Notes: generated by a model from the letters alone, not told the origin. 64,000 bases of DNA from Delphinapterus leucas (GCF_002288925.2 NW_022098076.1:85658696-85722695); one strand, 5' to 3'; shown: positions 22,013 through 34,489, numbered from the stretch's first letter. Program-made: numbers and translations.

Positions 22013-22235
22013 TTTTCTTTTTTGTTTTTCTTTTAATATTTATTTATTTGGTTGTGCCCTGTCTTAGTGGCAGCAGGCAGGCTCCTCAGTTGCAGCACAC
22101 GGGCTCCTTAGTTGTGTCATGCAAACTCTTAGTTGCGGCAGGCGTGTCGCATCTATTTCCCTGACCAGGGATCGAACCCGGCCCCCCTGCATTGGGAGTG
22201 CGGGGTCTTATCCACTGCGCCACCAGGGAAGTCCC
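22013..22235 (-). mobile_element. CHR-1/Bov-tA-like SINE (copy 7)
   Basis: Minus orientation: the A-rich tail is seen as 'ttttaatatttatttatttg', then the body 'ggctccttagttgtgtcatg' and the head '...gcgccaccagggaagtccc'. A 12-bp target-site duplication 'tgtgggcttttc' lies at 22001-22012 and 22236-22247. It is diverged and belongs to an older CHR class shared with ruminants and hippo. Confidence 0.93.
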
Positions 22236-22326
22236 TGTGGGCTTTTCAATATGAGCAAAATGAAACAGTGATCCCTGAGGCAAAATGGGGGCTACTGTTT
22301 AAGCAGAATGTCTATATAACATGTCT

Positions 22327-22355
22327 TTGGTTTGGTTTGGTTTGGTTTGGCTTGA
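22327..22355. repeat. (TTTGG)n short tandem repeat
   Basis: Consecutive 'tttgg' units followed by 'tttggcttg'. Confidence 0.9.
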
Positions 22356-22434
22356 TTTAATTAAACTGTCCTGTTGCCAACATCTTCTAATTAGCAATGG
22401 GGTATAACTTGCCTCAACAACTGACTCAGAATGA

Positions 22435-22595
22435 AAAAACCTATATTCACATGCCAGCTCTGAGATAGTTTTGGAGCAGGTCATTTCGCCTGAACCTTTG
22501 CTCTTTTCGTTAGTAAAGTGAGGCTAATAATACCTAACTTTTTAAACCCCTGAGAATACTGTGAGGGTCAAATGCGATGATGTCTGGAAACATAA
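22435..22595 (+). repeat. MIR SINE
   Basis: 'gccagctctgagatagtttt', 'gttagtaaagtgaggctaat', 'aatacctaactttttaaacc' and then 'ctgtgagggtcaaatgcgat' trace the MIR body in sense orientation. Confidence 0.7.
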
Positions 22596-22694
22596 GGCAG
22601 GGGCGTTCTTCCCACTATTATGATTATGATTGTCTCCATAAGGTTTGGTTACCGTATTTTTTCACCTTCTGATACATCTTCATGGCCCCTCTCA

Positions 22695-22870
22695 CAACAC
22701 GGAAGTTAAGAGCTTGGACTCCTGACTTGGGTCATTAACCAACTGTTGGATTTGGGGAAATTTGCATCACTTCCCTGAGCGCAATCTTCTCATTAGTAAG
22801 GTGGAGACTGTAGGGGATGGGGTTGGCTAATGTATGTGCGAGTACTTAGCAGCTTGTACACACGCAGCAG
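22695..22870 (+). repeat. MIR SINE
   Basis: 'agttaagagcttggactcct', 'atcacttccctgagcgcaat' and 'cttctcattagtaaggtgga' follow MIR order. It lies about 100 bases from the previous MIR and in the same orientation. Confidence 0.65.
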
Positions 22871-24355
22871 CACTGGCCACATTACAGTCACGTGTTGGTT
22901 ATTCTTGTTGACCCTGAAGAGCCACTGTCCATCCTCTGTGGATTGCATTCTTCACTTGCCCCCAGGCTTCTGAGAGGTGCCAGGCAAAGGGAAGGACAGG
23001 GAAGCAGCTGGACAAAGATACAGTGTTTATTCTCTCACTCTTCTTCCGGGGCTGGGGTTTTCACAGTGGCCACTCGCCTCGATCCAGGGCCATACCTCCT
23101 ATTCAGCAGCCCCTCTCCCGAGGCCAAGGCTCCACTGGGCCCTTTTCAGGCCTAGAGGCCATACGAGCACCCCATGGATGCTGGCCTCTGGGGCTTCATT
23201 ATCTATCTCCTCTGCATCCCATTTAGCCTGTGCACCCTTGTGTAGACAGTCTATTCCTAAAGTCACTGCAACTCATCTGTCCAGTACTTCGTCTTTTGTT
23301 CAGCTGTGACACTGATACGAATCTTAGTGCTTGTTTTAATTGTTGAGCAAGTCTGTCTTAGACCTTCAAGTGCTGTAGGTCTGACAAAGTCAGTGTCCAC
23401 AGCCCAGCAAGAAGTGTGTCTCAGTCAAAAAGCAAGCACTTCTCATGCTTCCCAACTTTCTAGAGCTAGTTTAATGGTTCCTTTAAGGGTATAGAATTTC
23501 ATGTCAGAGAAAGTAATCACTTTTGTTCTGAATATCACAGAAAGCGAAAGATGCGTTGTTATGGAACCTACAAGGCACACGAACATTCTAACCTGGAGGC
23601 TAAGCTGATGTGTTGCTGTCCTATTTCCCGACAAGACTGAACAGGGATGACACCGCCCCCATCCGCGTGACTCTGAGCTCCAGCGATGTTTCCCATTAGC
23701 ACATCTGAGGTCTGCACCCTTCCAGCTTGGACGTGTTCACTCCATCAGAGCTTTGGCCAAAGAGTACTGCCAGAACCTCCACCAACACCCACATATACAA
23801 GGAAATCAGAGCTGGGAGGACTCTCAATACTGAAAACTCCCTGGTCTCCTCTAATATTTCTTTCTCATGAAACTTGCCAGGAATGAAATTAAATCCAAAA
23901 TAAACTCACACATTTCAGAAATTGGGACCATTTCATGGGGGGAAACACATTTTCAGGTAATACAACAACAGACAGCAAGGAACCAAACTGTTAGAGCAAC
24001 TGCCTTTAAGGATCGTTTTGTCGCAGTATTACTGCCATAGTGCTGACGTGGACAAAAATGAGGTGTTTAGTTGCTGTTTTTCTTAATTTGCAGTGGCATC
24101 ATTTTTTTTAGCTACAGAAGAGCAATCTCTAGAATATAAATTTTCTTTCAAAGAAATCTGTGCTAAGTCGGAGAAACTGATCTTTGGGCTAACTTTACAA
24201 AGCAAAGATAAATAAATACAAATACAGACAGGGAAATAATCATTTTGCAATATCAATTTTATAAAATCACACTTAACCACAGAGGGGCTCGATTTTTCAA
24301 ATGTCAGCACTGCGCCTCAAAATTATTCAAATAACTTTAATGAACAAACTGTGTT
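22871..24355. other. Unassigned DNA
   Basis: Somewhat GC-richer at 22890-23250, where overlapping plus-strand frames of 87 and 110 codons occur without any domain I recognise. Otherwise nothing supported. Confidence 0.45.
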
Positions 24356-24357
24356 AC

Positions 24358-24550
24358 CTAATATGGCAGCCGCTAGCCGAGCCACATATGACTATTTAAA
24401 TTTATTAGAGTTCAATACGATTTAAAAACTCTGTCACAAAATTGACACATTTCAAGTGCTCAATAGTCACACGTGGACAAAAGCCACCGTACTGGCTAGC
24501 ACAGATTATTAAATATTTTCATCACCCCAGGAAGCTCTACTGGAGAGCGT
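24358..24550. mobile_element. Nonautonomous hAT-type MITE remnant (MER-type)
   Basis: 'gcagccgctagccgagccac' with 'atatgactatttaaattta' is followed by the inverted counterpart 'aagtgctcaatagtcacacg' with 'tggacaaaagccaccgtact'. This is the well-known mammalian element whose arms read 'ctagccacatgtggctattg'. The family is clear in pattern, but I cannot give its exact name. Confidence 0.65.
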
Positions 24551-26510
24551 TAAGTCAAACTACTTCATTCTACGCACTCTGCAGCTACATTTTCATTGAT
24601 GGCAGATCAGCAGCAGCAGTTACAATTTACTGAGGTTGCAGACCCTGTGGGTGGCAGCAACTATCCATCCCCCTCTGCCTCAGCCTTCCTCTTCAGAGGC
24701 TGGAAATGCTTAACAGGCTTCGTAGGCTTGGGATACAATGCCAGCCAATAAGATATAAACAGAAGTCTACTGGGGACTCCAGGGAAACCTTGTATTTTCC
24801 TCATAAAGGTATTGCTCCTTCTTCATCTTTGAACATAAATGTGATGACTGGAATTGCAGAAGCCATCTTGCAACCAAGAGGTAAATGCACTAAGATGAAG
24901 GGCAAAACACCCAATTCAATAGCATAGGAAGACAGAAAGAACCTGTAACTATGATGGCACAGTTAAGGAACTAATCAAATCAACACCAGCAGTCACTCAT
25001 CTCTTGTTACGTGAGCAACTGTATCCTATTTAAGCCACTGTTAGAAGCATTTCTATTAGAAGCAGTCATGGTCTTGTTACAATCATCAATCTACAATGGT
25101 GAGGTTCCGTAAACCTGAGTTTCCTGAGCTCTAAGATCATTCACGTCATTGGAATCATTAAGTCCAAAACAATCCAACTGACTGCTAATAACAATTTGTA
25201 TTTATATTTACTTTCATGCTAAGGCTCACACAGATTTAAGCAGATAACATAATCACCAAAAAATGATTAATTAAATTCTACACCTACTATTTAATATGTG
25301 CATTTATATATTGCAAATATGGAAAAATATTTTTAGAGTATGATGAGAAATTGAAGATCAAATAGCAATACACTGAAGAGTTTTAACAAATATCTTTGAG
25401 TGCAAGGATATGGATAAGTTTTCTGTTTTAAAAATATTCTTTAATGAACACATACTCCCTTTCTGTGTATATATGTGCAATTTATAAACACCCAGGAAAC
25501 ATATGTGGATAGAGATTTTCACTCTCATATTTAAACAAAAAGGGATCTGTTAAAACCATGCTGGTAGTGTTTTCCTGAGACAATTTTAGAGATTAACGGA
25601 AAGACCCCTTTATAAACAGAAATACCATGTGTTGGTGCCTTAAATCTCGTCATCATAAATATCTTTGGCTTAAGCAAAACAGGAGTTTTGAAGCCTGTGA
25701 AAAACAGAACTTTCCTTTAGGAGAGAACGTATCCCTGGTTGGTTGTTTACCTTACATGGTACAGGAAATACACCTTATCTCAAAGAAACACTAGAATGTT
25801 GCTCTGGGGGCAGTGGCTTGGAGTCTCATCAAAGTGGAATAACGGAGAAATGACAACTCCCTTTGTCAACCTAGTCCCAGTGTCATCTGGGACAGCCTAG
25901 GGCCATCACGAGCTTCTGTGGGTAGTAAAACTGAGACTCACAGTGGGAGCTGAGTAATGATTGGTGAGTGAGTGAATGAATGAATGACCAGAAATAAAAC
26001 CCACCCTTTGCCCTGGAACACAAAGTTTCTCCAATACCCCCTACCCTCAGAAGGCTGTCAGCAAGCTAACCTTGAAGGCACTGTGGTCTCCTAGACTTCA
26101 CACTGCATTTTCTGCAGCTTTGCATCATGTTTCTTTTCACCCCAGCTTGAAAGTTGATGGGAGAGCCTACTGTTGTCCTAAACACAAGGAATGTTTAAAA
26201 GCGACGTTATGGCCAAATTACGGTGATAAATAAATCATTGTATAATTCTCCTCATATCAAAATGTTCCACCATGCAGACAACTCAAATACAGGATGTCCA
26301 CAGATATTCAGGTGGGCATCTCTTATCTTCCATCTTACTTGTCCCATATGTGCCTTCCTTCCTGGCGGAGCTACACCTGGGAAAGGGTGCCAGTCTAAAA
26401 GAGAGTAATAATTTCTAATACATGGTAAAGGAGTTTTAGATCTGCAGGTAAATTAAAGGTGCTTGGAATTGTAATTTGGTGCTAAAAGCAGGTACTATAT
26501 TGCACTCCAC
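24551..26510. other. Unassigned AT-rich DNA, 2 kb
   Basis: No recognisable repeats or genes. A short (GAAT)n stretch lies at about 25970-25987. Confidence 0.45.
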
Positions 26511-26514
26511 CATC

Positions 26515-26575
26515 AGAAAGAAAGGAGAGAGAAGAGGCGAGGGAGCGAGGGAAGAAAGAAAAGAAAGACGGAAAT
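26515..26575. repeat. GA-rich low-complexity tract
   Basis: A nearly pure purine run ('gaaagaaaggagagagaaga', then 'gggaagaaagaaaagaaag') about 60 bases 5' of the L1 insertion site. Confidence 0.85.
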
Positions 26576-26615
26576 CATAAACCTTGGTCGGTGAAGCAGG
26601 GACCACTAGGGTTTT

Positions 26616-26633
26616 AAAGTGCTGAAATTCTGC
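26616..26633. repeat. Left target-site duplication of the L1
   Basis: The 18-bp 'aaagtgctgaaattctgc' is repeated at 32548-32565 with one mismatch (a to t). It fixes the 5' boundary of the L1 at 26634. Confidence 0.93.
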
Positions 26634-27398
26634 CCCAGACACAGGCCAGCGAGCCAGCTTCTGCGCGTGCTGTTCACAGGCCTACAGATCAAGAGGAACT
26701 ACACAGGAGGAGCTGTGTTTGAGAAAGTCAAAAAAGGCTCCTTCAGAGCCTCATCTGAACCTGGACCTGATTAGATGACAAGAACCAGGACTTCAAGTTG
26801 AGGCTTTGGTGGAATGAGACTTTGGGGAACCTTGGAAACGGGACGAATCCCCAGAAATGAAACTGTTGCATCATGAGCATGTTTATTCCCCTTGTCTGAG
26901 CCGTGTGGATGAAAGGCTCTTGGTGCTGGAGCCAGGAGTCAGTGCTGTGCCTCTGAGGTGGGAGAGCCAACTTCAGAACACTGGTCCACAAGAGACCTCC
27001 CAGCTCCACATAATATCAAACGGCAAAAATTTCCCAGAGATCTCCATCTCAACACCAGCACCCAGCTTCCCTCAATTACAAGCAAGCCACAGTGCTGAAC
27101 ATCCTACGCCAAACAACTAGGAAGACAGGAACACAACCCCACCCATTAGCAGAGAGGCCGCCTAAAATCATAACAAGTCCACAGACACCCCAAAACACAC
27201 CACCAGACGTGGACCTGCCCACCAGAAAGACAAGATCTAGCCTCATCCACCAGAACACAGGCACTAGTCCCCTCCACCAGGAAGCCTACACAACCCACTG
27301 AACCAACCTTAGCCACTGGGGACAGACACCAAAAACAACGGGAACTACAAACCTGCAGCCTGCAAAAAGGAGACCCCAAACACAGTAAGATAAGCAAA
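26634..27398 (+). promoter_or_regulatory. L1 5'UTR / internal promoter region
   Basis: 765 bases between the target-site duplication and the ORF1 ATG. They are GC-richer than the L1 body in the first half and A/C-rich in the second half (about 27120-27390). In L1 elements this region carries the RNA polymerase II promoter. The first 350 bases are not obviously repeated elsewhere in the window. No specific factor site is claimed. Confidence 0.75.
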
Positions 27399-28291
27399 AT
27401 GAGAAGACAGAAAAACACACAGCAGATGAAGGAGCAAGATAAAAACCCACCAGACCTAACAAATGAAGAGGAAATAGGCAGTCTACCTGAAAAAGAATTC
27501 AGAATAATGATAGTAAAGATGATCCAAAATCTTGGAAATAGAATAGACAAAATGCAAGAAACATTTAACAAGGACCTAGAAGAACTAAAGATGAAACAAA
27601 CAATGATGAACAACACAATAAATGAAATGAAAAATACTCTAGATGGGATCAATAGCAGAATAACTGAGGCACAAAAACGGATAAGTGACCTGGAAGATAA
27701 AATAGTGGAAATAACTACTGCAGAGCAGAATAAAGAAAAAGGAATTAAAAGAACTGACGACAGTCTCAGAGACCTCTGGGACAACATTAAACGCACCAAC
27801 ATTAGAATTATAGGGGTTCCAGAAAAAGAAGAGAAAAAGAAAGGAACTGAGAAAATATTTGAAGAGATTATAGTTGAAAATTTCCCTAATATGGGAAAGG
27901 AAATACTTAAGTCCAGGAAGCACAGAGAGTCCCATACAGGATGACTCCAAGGAGAAATACGCCAAGACACATATTAATCAAACTGTCAAAAATTAAATAC
28001 AAAGAAAACATATTAAAAGCAGCAAGGGAAAAACAACAAATAACACACAAGGGAATCCCCATAAGGTTAACAGCTGATCTTTCAGCAGAAACTCTGCAAG
28101 CCAGAAGGGACTGCAGAAGGGACATATTTAAAGTGATGAAGGAGAAAAACCTGCAACCAAGATTACTCTACCCAGCAAGGATCTCATTCAGATTTGATGG
28201 AGAAATTAAAACCTTTACAGACAAGCAAAAGCTGAGAGAGTTCAGCACCACCAAACCACCTTTACAACAACTGCTAAAGGAACTTCTCTAG
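27399..28291 (+). pseudogene. L1 ORF1 (RNA-binding chaperone), frameshifted
   Basis: ORF1p is the trimeric RNA-binding protein of the L1 particle. It starts at ATG 27399 (MRRQKNTQ...), with a coiled-coil-like stretch of heptad-rich Lys/Glu/Leu at about codons 45-115 and the start of the RRM-like domain at NIRIIGVPE (codon about 135). The frame is lost by a net one-base deletion near 27906-27911, so the first frame stops at 27942-27944. The C-terminal domain (RHILIKLSK..., YPARISFRFDG...) continues in another frame to TAG at 28289-28291. Everything else in ORF1 is open. Confidence 0.93.
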
Positions 28292-28349
28292 GCAAGAAAC
28301 ACAAGAGAAGGAAAAGACCTACAATAACGAACCCAAAACAATTAAGAAA

Positions 28350-31300
28350 ATAGGAATAGGAACATACATATCGATAATTACCTTAAATGTAAATGGACTA
28401 AATGCTCCCACCAAAAGACACAGATTGGCTGAATGGATACAAAAACAAGACCCATATATTTGCTGTCTACAAGAGACCCACTTCAGACCTAGAGACACAT
28501 ACAGACTGAAAGTGAGGGGATGGAAAAAGATATTTCATGCAAATGGAAACCAAAAGAAAGCTGGAGTAGCAATTCTCATATCAGACAAAAGAGACTTTAA
28601 AATAAAGACTATTAGAAGAGACAAAGAATGACACTACATAATGATCAAGGGATCGATCCAAGAAGAAGATATAACAATTGTAAATATTTATGCACCCAAC
28701 ATAGGAGCACCTCAATACATACAGCAAATATTAACAGCCATAAAAGGGGAAATCGACAGTAACACATTCATAGTAGGGGACTTTAACACCCCACTTTCAT
28801 CAATGGACAGATCATCCAAAATGAAAATAAATAAGGAAACACAAGCTTTAAATGATACATTAAACAAGATGGACTTAATTGATATTTATAGGACATTCCA
28901 TCCAAAAACAACAGAATACACATTTTTCTCTAGTGCTCATGGAACATTCTCCAGGATAGATCATATCTTGGGTCACAAATCAAGGCTTGGTAAATTTAAG
29001 AAAATTGAAATTGTATCAAATATCTTTTTCAACCACAACGCTATGAGACTAGATATCAATTACAGGAACAGATCTGTAAAAAATACAAACACATGGAGGC
29101 TAAACAATACACTACTTAATAACGAAGTGATCACTGAAGAAATCAAAGAGGAAATTAAAAAATATCTAGAAACAAGTGACAATGGAGACACGACAACCCA
29201 AAACCTATGGAATGCAGCAAAAGCAGTTCTAAGAGGGAAGTTTATAGCAATACAATCCTACCTTAAGAAACAGGAAACATCTCAAATAAACAACCTAACC
29301 TTGCACCTAAAGCAATTAAAGAAAGAAGAACAAAAAAAACCCAAAGTTAGCAGAAGGAAAGAAATCATAAAAATCAGATCAGAAATAAATGAAAAAGAAA
29401 TGAAGGAAATGATAGCAAAGATCAATAAAACTAAAAGCTGGTTCTTTGAGAAGATAAACAAAATTGATAAACCATTAGCCAGACTCATCAAGAAAAAAAG
29501 GGAGAAGACTCAAATCAATAGAGTTAGAAATGAAAAAGGAGAAGTAACAACTGACACTGCAGAAATACAAAAGATCATGAGAGATTACTACAAGCAACTC
29601 TATGCCAATAAAATGGACAACATGGAAGAAATGGACAAATTCTTAGAAATGCACAACCTGCCAAGACTGAATCAGGAAGAAATACAAAATATGAACAGAC
29701 TAATCACAAGCACTGAAATTGAAACTGTGATTAAAAATCTTCCAACAAACAAAAGCTCAGGATCAGATGGCTTCACAGGCGAATTCTATCACACATTTAG
29801 AGAAGAGCTAACACCTATCCTTCTCAAACTCTTCCAAAATATAGCAGAGGGAGGAACACTCCCAAACTCATTCTACGAGGCCACCATCACCCTGATACCA
29901 AAACCAGACAAGGATGTCACAAAGAAAGAAAACTACAGGCCAATATCACTGATGAACATAGATGCAAAAATCCTCAACAAAATACTAGCAAACAGAATCC
30001 AACAGCACATTAAATGGATCATACACCATGATCAAGTGGGGTTTATTCCAGGAATGCAAGGATTCTTCAATATATGCAAATCAATCAACGTGATACACCA
30101 TAGCAACAAACTGAAGCAGAAAAACCATATGATCATCTCAATAGATGCAGAGAAAGCTTTCGACAAAATTCAACACCCATTTATGATAAAAACCCTGCAG
30201 AAAGTAGGCATAGTGGGAACTTTCCTCAACATAATAAAGGCCATATATGACAAACCCACATCCAACATCGTCCTCAATGGTGAAAAACTGAAAGCATTTC
30301 CACTAAGATCAGGAACAAGACAAGGTTGCCCACTCTCACCACTCTTATTCAACATAGTTTTGGAAGTTTTAGCCACAGCAATCAGAGAAGAAGAAGAAAT
30401 AAAAGGAATCCAAATCGGAAAAGAAGAAGTAAAGCTGTCACTGTTTGCAGATGACATGATACTATACATAGAGAATCCTAAAGATGCTATCAGAAAACTA
30501 CCAGAGCTAATCAATGAATTTGGTAAAGTAGCAGGATACAAAATTAATGCACAGAAATCTCTGGCATTCCTATACACTAATGATGAAAAATCTGAAAGTG
30601 AAATCAAGAAACACTCCCATTTACCATTGCAACAAAAAGAATAAAATATCTAGGAATAAACCTACCTAAAGAGACAAAAGACCTGTATGCAGAAAATTAT
30701 AAGACACTGATGAAAGAAATTAAAGATGATACAAATAGATGGAGAGATATACCATGCTCTTGGATTGGAAGAATCAACATCGTGAAAATGACTCTACTAC
30801 CCAAAGCAATCTACAGATTCAATGCAATCCCTATCAAACTACCACTGGCATTTTTCACAGAACTAGAACAAAAACTTTCACAATTTGTATGGAAACACAA
30901 AAGACCCCAAATAGCCAAAGCAATCTTGAGAATGAAAAACGGACCTGGAGGAATCAGGCTCCCTGACTTCAGACTATACTACAAAGCTACAGTAATCAAG
31001 ACAGTATGGTACTGGCACAGAAACAGAAAGATAGATCAATGGAACAGGATAGAAAGCCCAGAGATAAACCCACGCACATATGGACACCTTATCTTTGATA
31101 AAGGAGGCGGGAATGTACAGTGGAGAAAGGACAGCCTCTTCAATAAGTGGTGCTGGGAAAACTGGACAGGTACATGTAAAAGTATGAGATTAGATCACTC
31201 CCTAACACCATACACAAAAATAAGCTAAAAATGCATTAAAGACCTTAATGTAAGGCCAGAAACTATCAAACTCTTAGAGGAAAACATAGGCAGAGCACTC

Positions 31301-32125
31301 TATGACATAAATCACAGCAAGACCCTTTTTGACCCACCTCCTAGAGAAATGGAAATTAAAACAAAAATAAACAAATGGGACCTAATGAAACTTCAAAGCT
31401 TTTGCACAGCAAAGGAAACCATAAACAAGACCAAAAGACAACCCTCAGAATGGGAGAAAATACTTGCAAATGAAGCAACTGACAAAGGATTAATCTCCAA
31501 AATTTATAAGCAGCTCATGTAGCTCAATAACAAAAAAAACAAAGAACCCAATCCAAAAATGGGCAGAAGACCTAAATAGACATTTCTCCAAAGAAGATAT
31601 ACAGACTGCCAACAAACACATGAAAGAATGCTCAACATCACTAATCATTAGAAAATGCAAATCAAAACTACAATGAGATATCATCTCACACCAGTCAGAA
31701 TGGCCATCATCAAAAAATCTACAAACAATAAATGCTGGAGAGGGTGTGGAGAAAAGGAAACCCTCTTGCACTGCTGGTGGGAATGTAAATTGATACAGCC
31801 ACTATGGAGAACAGTATGGAGGTTCCTTAAAAAACTACAAATAGAACTACCATATGACCCAGTAATCCCACTACTGGGCATATACCCTGAGAAAACCATA
31901 ATTCAAAAACAGTCCTGTACCAAAATGTTCATTGCAGCTCTATTTACAATAGCCCGGAGATGGAAACAACCTAAGTGTCCATCATCGGATGAATGGATAA
32001 AGAATATGTGGCACATATATACAATGGAATATTACTCAGCCATAAAAAGAAACGAAATTGAGCTATTTGTAATGAGGTGGATAGACCTAGAGTCTGTCGT
32101 ACAGAGTGAAGTAAGTCAACAATAG
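28350..32125 (+). pseudogene. L1 ORF2 (endonuclease / reverse transcriptase), broken
   Basis: ORF2p nicks DNA and copies L1 RNA into it. The endonuclease has ITLNVNGLN (about 28377-28403), GDFN (28776-28787) and SRIDHILGH (about 28950-28976). The RT core FADD is at 30444-30455. The C-terminal Cys motif is at 31733-31786. Where the start ATG is expected the codon is ATA (28350), so the start may be lost. Lesions seen are a stop TGA at 28629-28631, a one-base deletion at about 30606-30610, a stop TAA at 31226-31228, a stop TAG at 31520-31522, a net +1 shift in the A-run at about 31531-31560, a net -1 shift at about 31653, and an early TAG at 32123-32125. The longest surviving piece is 28641-30644 (667 codons). 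Confidence 0.95.
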
Positions 32126-32547
32126 AGAGACAAATACCATATGCTAACACATATATATGGAATTTTAAAAAAAATAATGTCATGAAAAACCTAGGGGTAA
32201 GACAGCAATAAAGACACAGGCCTACTAGAGAATGGATTTGAGGATATGGGGAGGGGGAGGCATGGGCTGTGACAAAGCGAGAGAGAGGCACGGACATGTG
32301 TACACTACCTAACGTGGGGTGGATGGCTGGTGGGAGGCAGCCGCATAGCACAGGGAGAACGGCTCGGTGCTTTGTGATCGCCTGGAGGGGTGGGATGGGG
32401 AGGGTGGGAGGGAGGGAGACGGGGGAGGGAGGAGATGTGGGAACATATGTATGTGTGTGGCTGATTCATTTTGTTGTAGAGCAGAGGCTAGCACACCATT
32501 GTGGGGCAATTATGCTCCAATAAAGATGTTTAAAAAAATAAAAAAAT
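32126..32547 (+). repeat. L1 3'UTR and poly(A) tail
   Basis: This region contains the G-rich polypurine block 'gggatggggagggtgggagg' (from 32392), typical of L1 3'UTRs and able to form a quadruplex. The AATAAA signal is at about 32519, followed by an A-rich tail. Its counterpart in the other copy is at 587-963. Confidence 0.9.
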
Positions 32548-32565
32548 AAAGTGCTGAATTTCTGC
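32548..32565. repeat. Right target-site duplication of the L1
   Basis: 'aaagtgctgaatttctgc' matches 26616-26633 at 17 of 18 positions. Confidence 0.93.
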
Positions 32566-33645
32566 AGTAAGTCCTGTGTTTTGCAATACGAACACTTCTT
32601 GGGCCTCACCACACACTCCAATTAAACACCACTCAGATCCAAAGCTTGTTTATCTCTTTTACAATTGGAAGTTTTTCTGTGAATAACTTCTATAAGCCTC
32701 TTTGGTATAAAGCCCCCCTAAGTTGTTTGGTATGTCAGCTGTACAACTTCAACATTTGTTTCACAAGCTTGGACCCTAATGCGATTTAAATCAACAAGAG
32801 GAATTTATTGCTACCTTTGGGGCTTTGGTAATATATGCTTGTGAAGCCTTGTGTGAGTTACTGGGGATGAAAAAAGTTAACCTTTTTTTCATTTTTTTAT
32901 ATCAAATCACAGTCTCCTTTTCAAAACAGAGCACACTGTAATTTCTAAAGGGATATATTTTACATGCACAAACATATACACTCTAGAAACATAAATAAAT
33001 ATATATGCAGGCCCTCTTGTGCATATATACGTATATATATTATGCCATCAGTCCTCTTGATTTGTTTCTCTTTGTTTTGTGTAACACTTAGCAATGTTTA
33101 TTAAGCTGAAAAGTCGCGTCAGCACCTCCTCATAAGACAATCATCAAAATGAGTAAACTCTTATCTTTTCAACTATGAGGGCTGCCCAGTGATGGGGAGA
33201 CCACAGCCGTGTGAGGCATTGTGTTCTCACCCCAGCCAGTGTCCCAGCAGAAACCCAAACCCCAGTGTCAGGAACAACACAGGACATCTGCACCTCAGTT
33301 CACCCACGTGGCTAGAAAGAGGATTTGAGGACTTTGGAGATCATGGCAAATGCTCACGGCTCACAGGCAGCCAATGAGGCCAAAGCGTGAAAGGACCAGC
33401 TCTATTCAAATAAACCACACAGGTTCTTGAACCCAATAAACAGATCCAAGCTGTCCCTTTGGTCTACAGGGAACTGTTCTCCAAGCCCCGTATGTGGCCT
33501 TCTTCTGTAATTTTCACATTCCAATGTTCCTCTCCTCCTTAAAGCAGATCCCTTTGCTCATTAAGTCATCCTAGGATGTACCATTACAAAAAATATGACT
33601 CACTGGCTTTCAAGACCAAACAATGGCTGCCAATTAACATCCACC
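32566..33645. other. Unassigned DNA
   Basis: No gene or named repeat. AT-rich alternating tracts ('atatatatgc', 'catatatacgtatatatat') lie at about 32998-33043. Confidence 0.45.
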
Positions 33646-33649
33646 ATGG

Positions 33650-33822
33650 AGCAGGTATTTAATCTGTGGTCTCTCTAACCCTTCAAGGCAAGTATTAGCA
33701 GCCCCATTTTACAGGTGAAGGCAATGGAGCTCAGGCACTCTGCAAAACCTGCCCAAGGTCACTCAGCTGATCAACAGCAGAGACATAACTGAACCCAAAT
33801 GTGTGTGGTTCCAAAACCACAC
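33650..33822 (-). repeat. MIR SINE
   Basis: 'agccccattttacaggtgaa' followed by 'ctgcccaaggtcactcagct' is the antisense MIR core, with flanking MIR sequence on both sides. Confidence 0.8.
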
Positions 33823-34069
33823 ACTGTCAGGTGAGTTCCCAAACTTGTGTCAGTTCTCTCCCATAAATGTAACAGAGGAAAAGCAGAACAAACACCACGT
33901 TGGAACTGCCTCCCTCATTCTTTAGCTTATGTACTCTATTACTCTAGCCCTGCACATAAGGAGTTAAATATTAGAGAAATGTTGCTTGTGCCCAAATAGC
34001 TCATTAAGTTCCCTGAAAGAGTCCCCATCCCATGGTCCCGAGCTAGTTACGGCTACCACTTGTTATAGA

Positions 34070-34485
34070 TGAGTTTGATTTTGGCCCAGAAACCTTGCTA
34101 ATAATCAGAGAAAAGAATGGTAGAGTAAAAATAACTGCTAATAATTTGAAGTTTTTGCACGAGATTTAGAATCCAGCCTACGTAAGCAAGCAGAAGAACA
34201 AAGAAATGTGTTGTGCTTCCCTTGAAGGCCAGGTGGCTCCAAGAAGTCTGCACTCCACCTTTACCCTTTAATCTTGAACCCTCCTGCTTCCCCTTTCCCT
34301 TAACATGAAAGAAGCCTGAATTTCATTCCGAGTTAAGATGGTTCTTTAGGACACTAGTCCGCCATCTCAGTTTGCTGGCTTTCTGAATAAAATCACTATT
34401 CTTTGCCCCAACATCTTGTCCCTTGACTTACTGGTCTATTGTGTGGCAAGCAGTAGGAGCTTGGACTTGGGAACGTAATCATGTT
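34070..34485 (+). mobile_element. Endogenous retrovirus solo LTR (ERV1-like), approximate bounds
   Basis: The right half reads like a mammalian ERV LTR 3' portion: 'ttcattccgagttaagatgg', 'ggacactagtccgccatctc', the AATAAA in 'ttctgaataaaatcac', then 'tattctttgccccaacatct' and a terminal 'gcttggacttgggaacgtaa'. No retroviral coding region is adjacent, so it is probably a solo LTR. The left boundary and target-site duplication are not resolved. Confidence 0.5.
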
Positions 34486-34489
34486 TTCA

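Larger units (their letters stand above)
26634..32547 (+). mobile_element. Near full-length LINE-1, inactivated
   Basis: A 5.9-kb L1 with 5'UTR (26634-27398), ORF1 (27399-28291), ORF2 (about 28350-32125, normal end slightly further on) and 3'UTR with an AATAAA at 32519 and an A-rich tail to 32547. The 18-bp target-site duplication shows a single integration event with the 5'UTR included, which most L1 copies lack. Visible lesions are one frameshift in ORF1, and at least three in-frame stops and three frameshifts in ORF2. It cannot encode its machinery. Its sequence is close to the L1 at 1-963. Confidence 0.97.

Noticed and set aside
22977..23309. 110-codon plus-strand frame in GC-richer DNA
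   Set aside because: No domain, low-complexity Ser/Pro/Leu composition, and no splice or start context that sets it apart.
27146..27970. 274-codon minus-strand open frame
   Set aside because: It is antisense to the L1 5'UTR and ORF1. The A-rich coding strand leaves the antisense free of stops.
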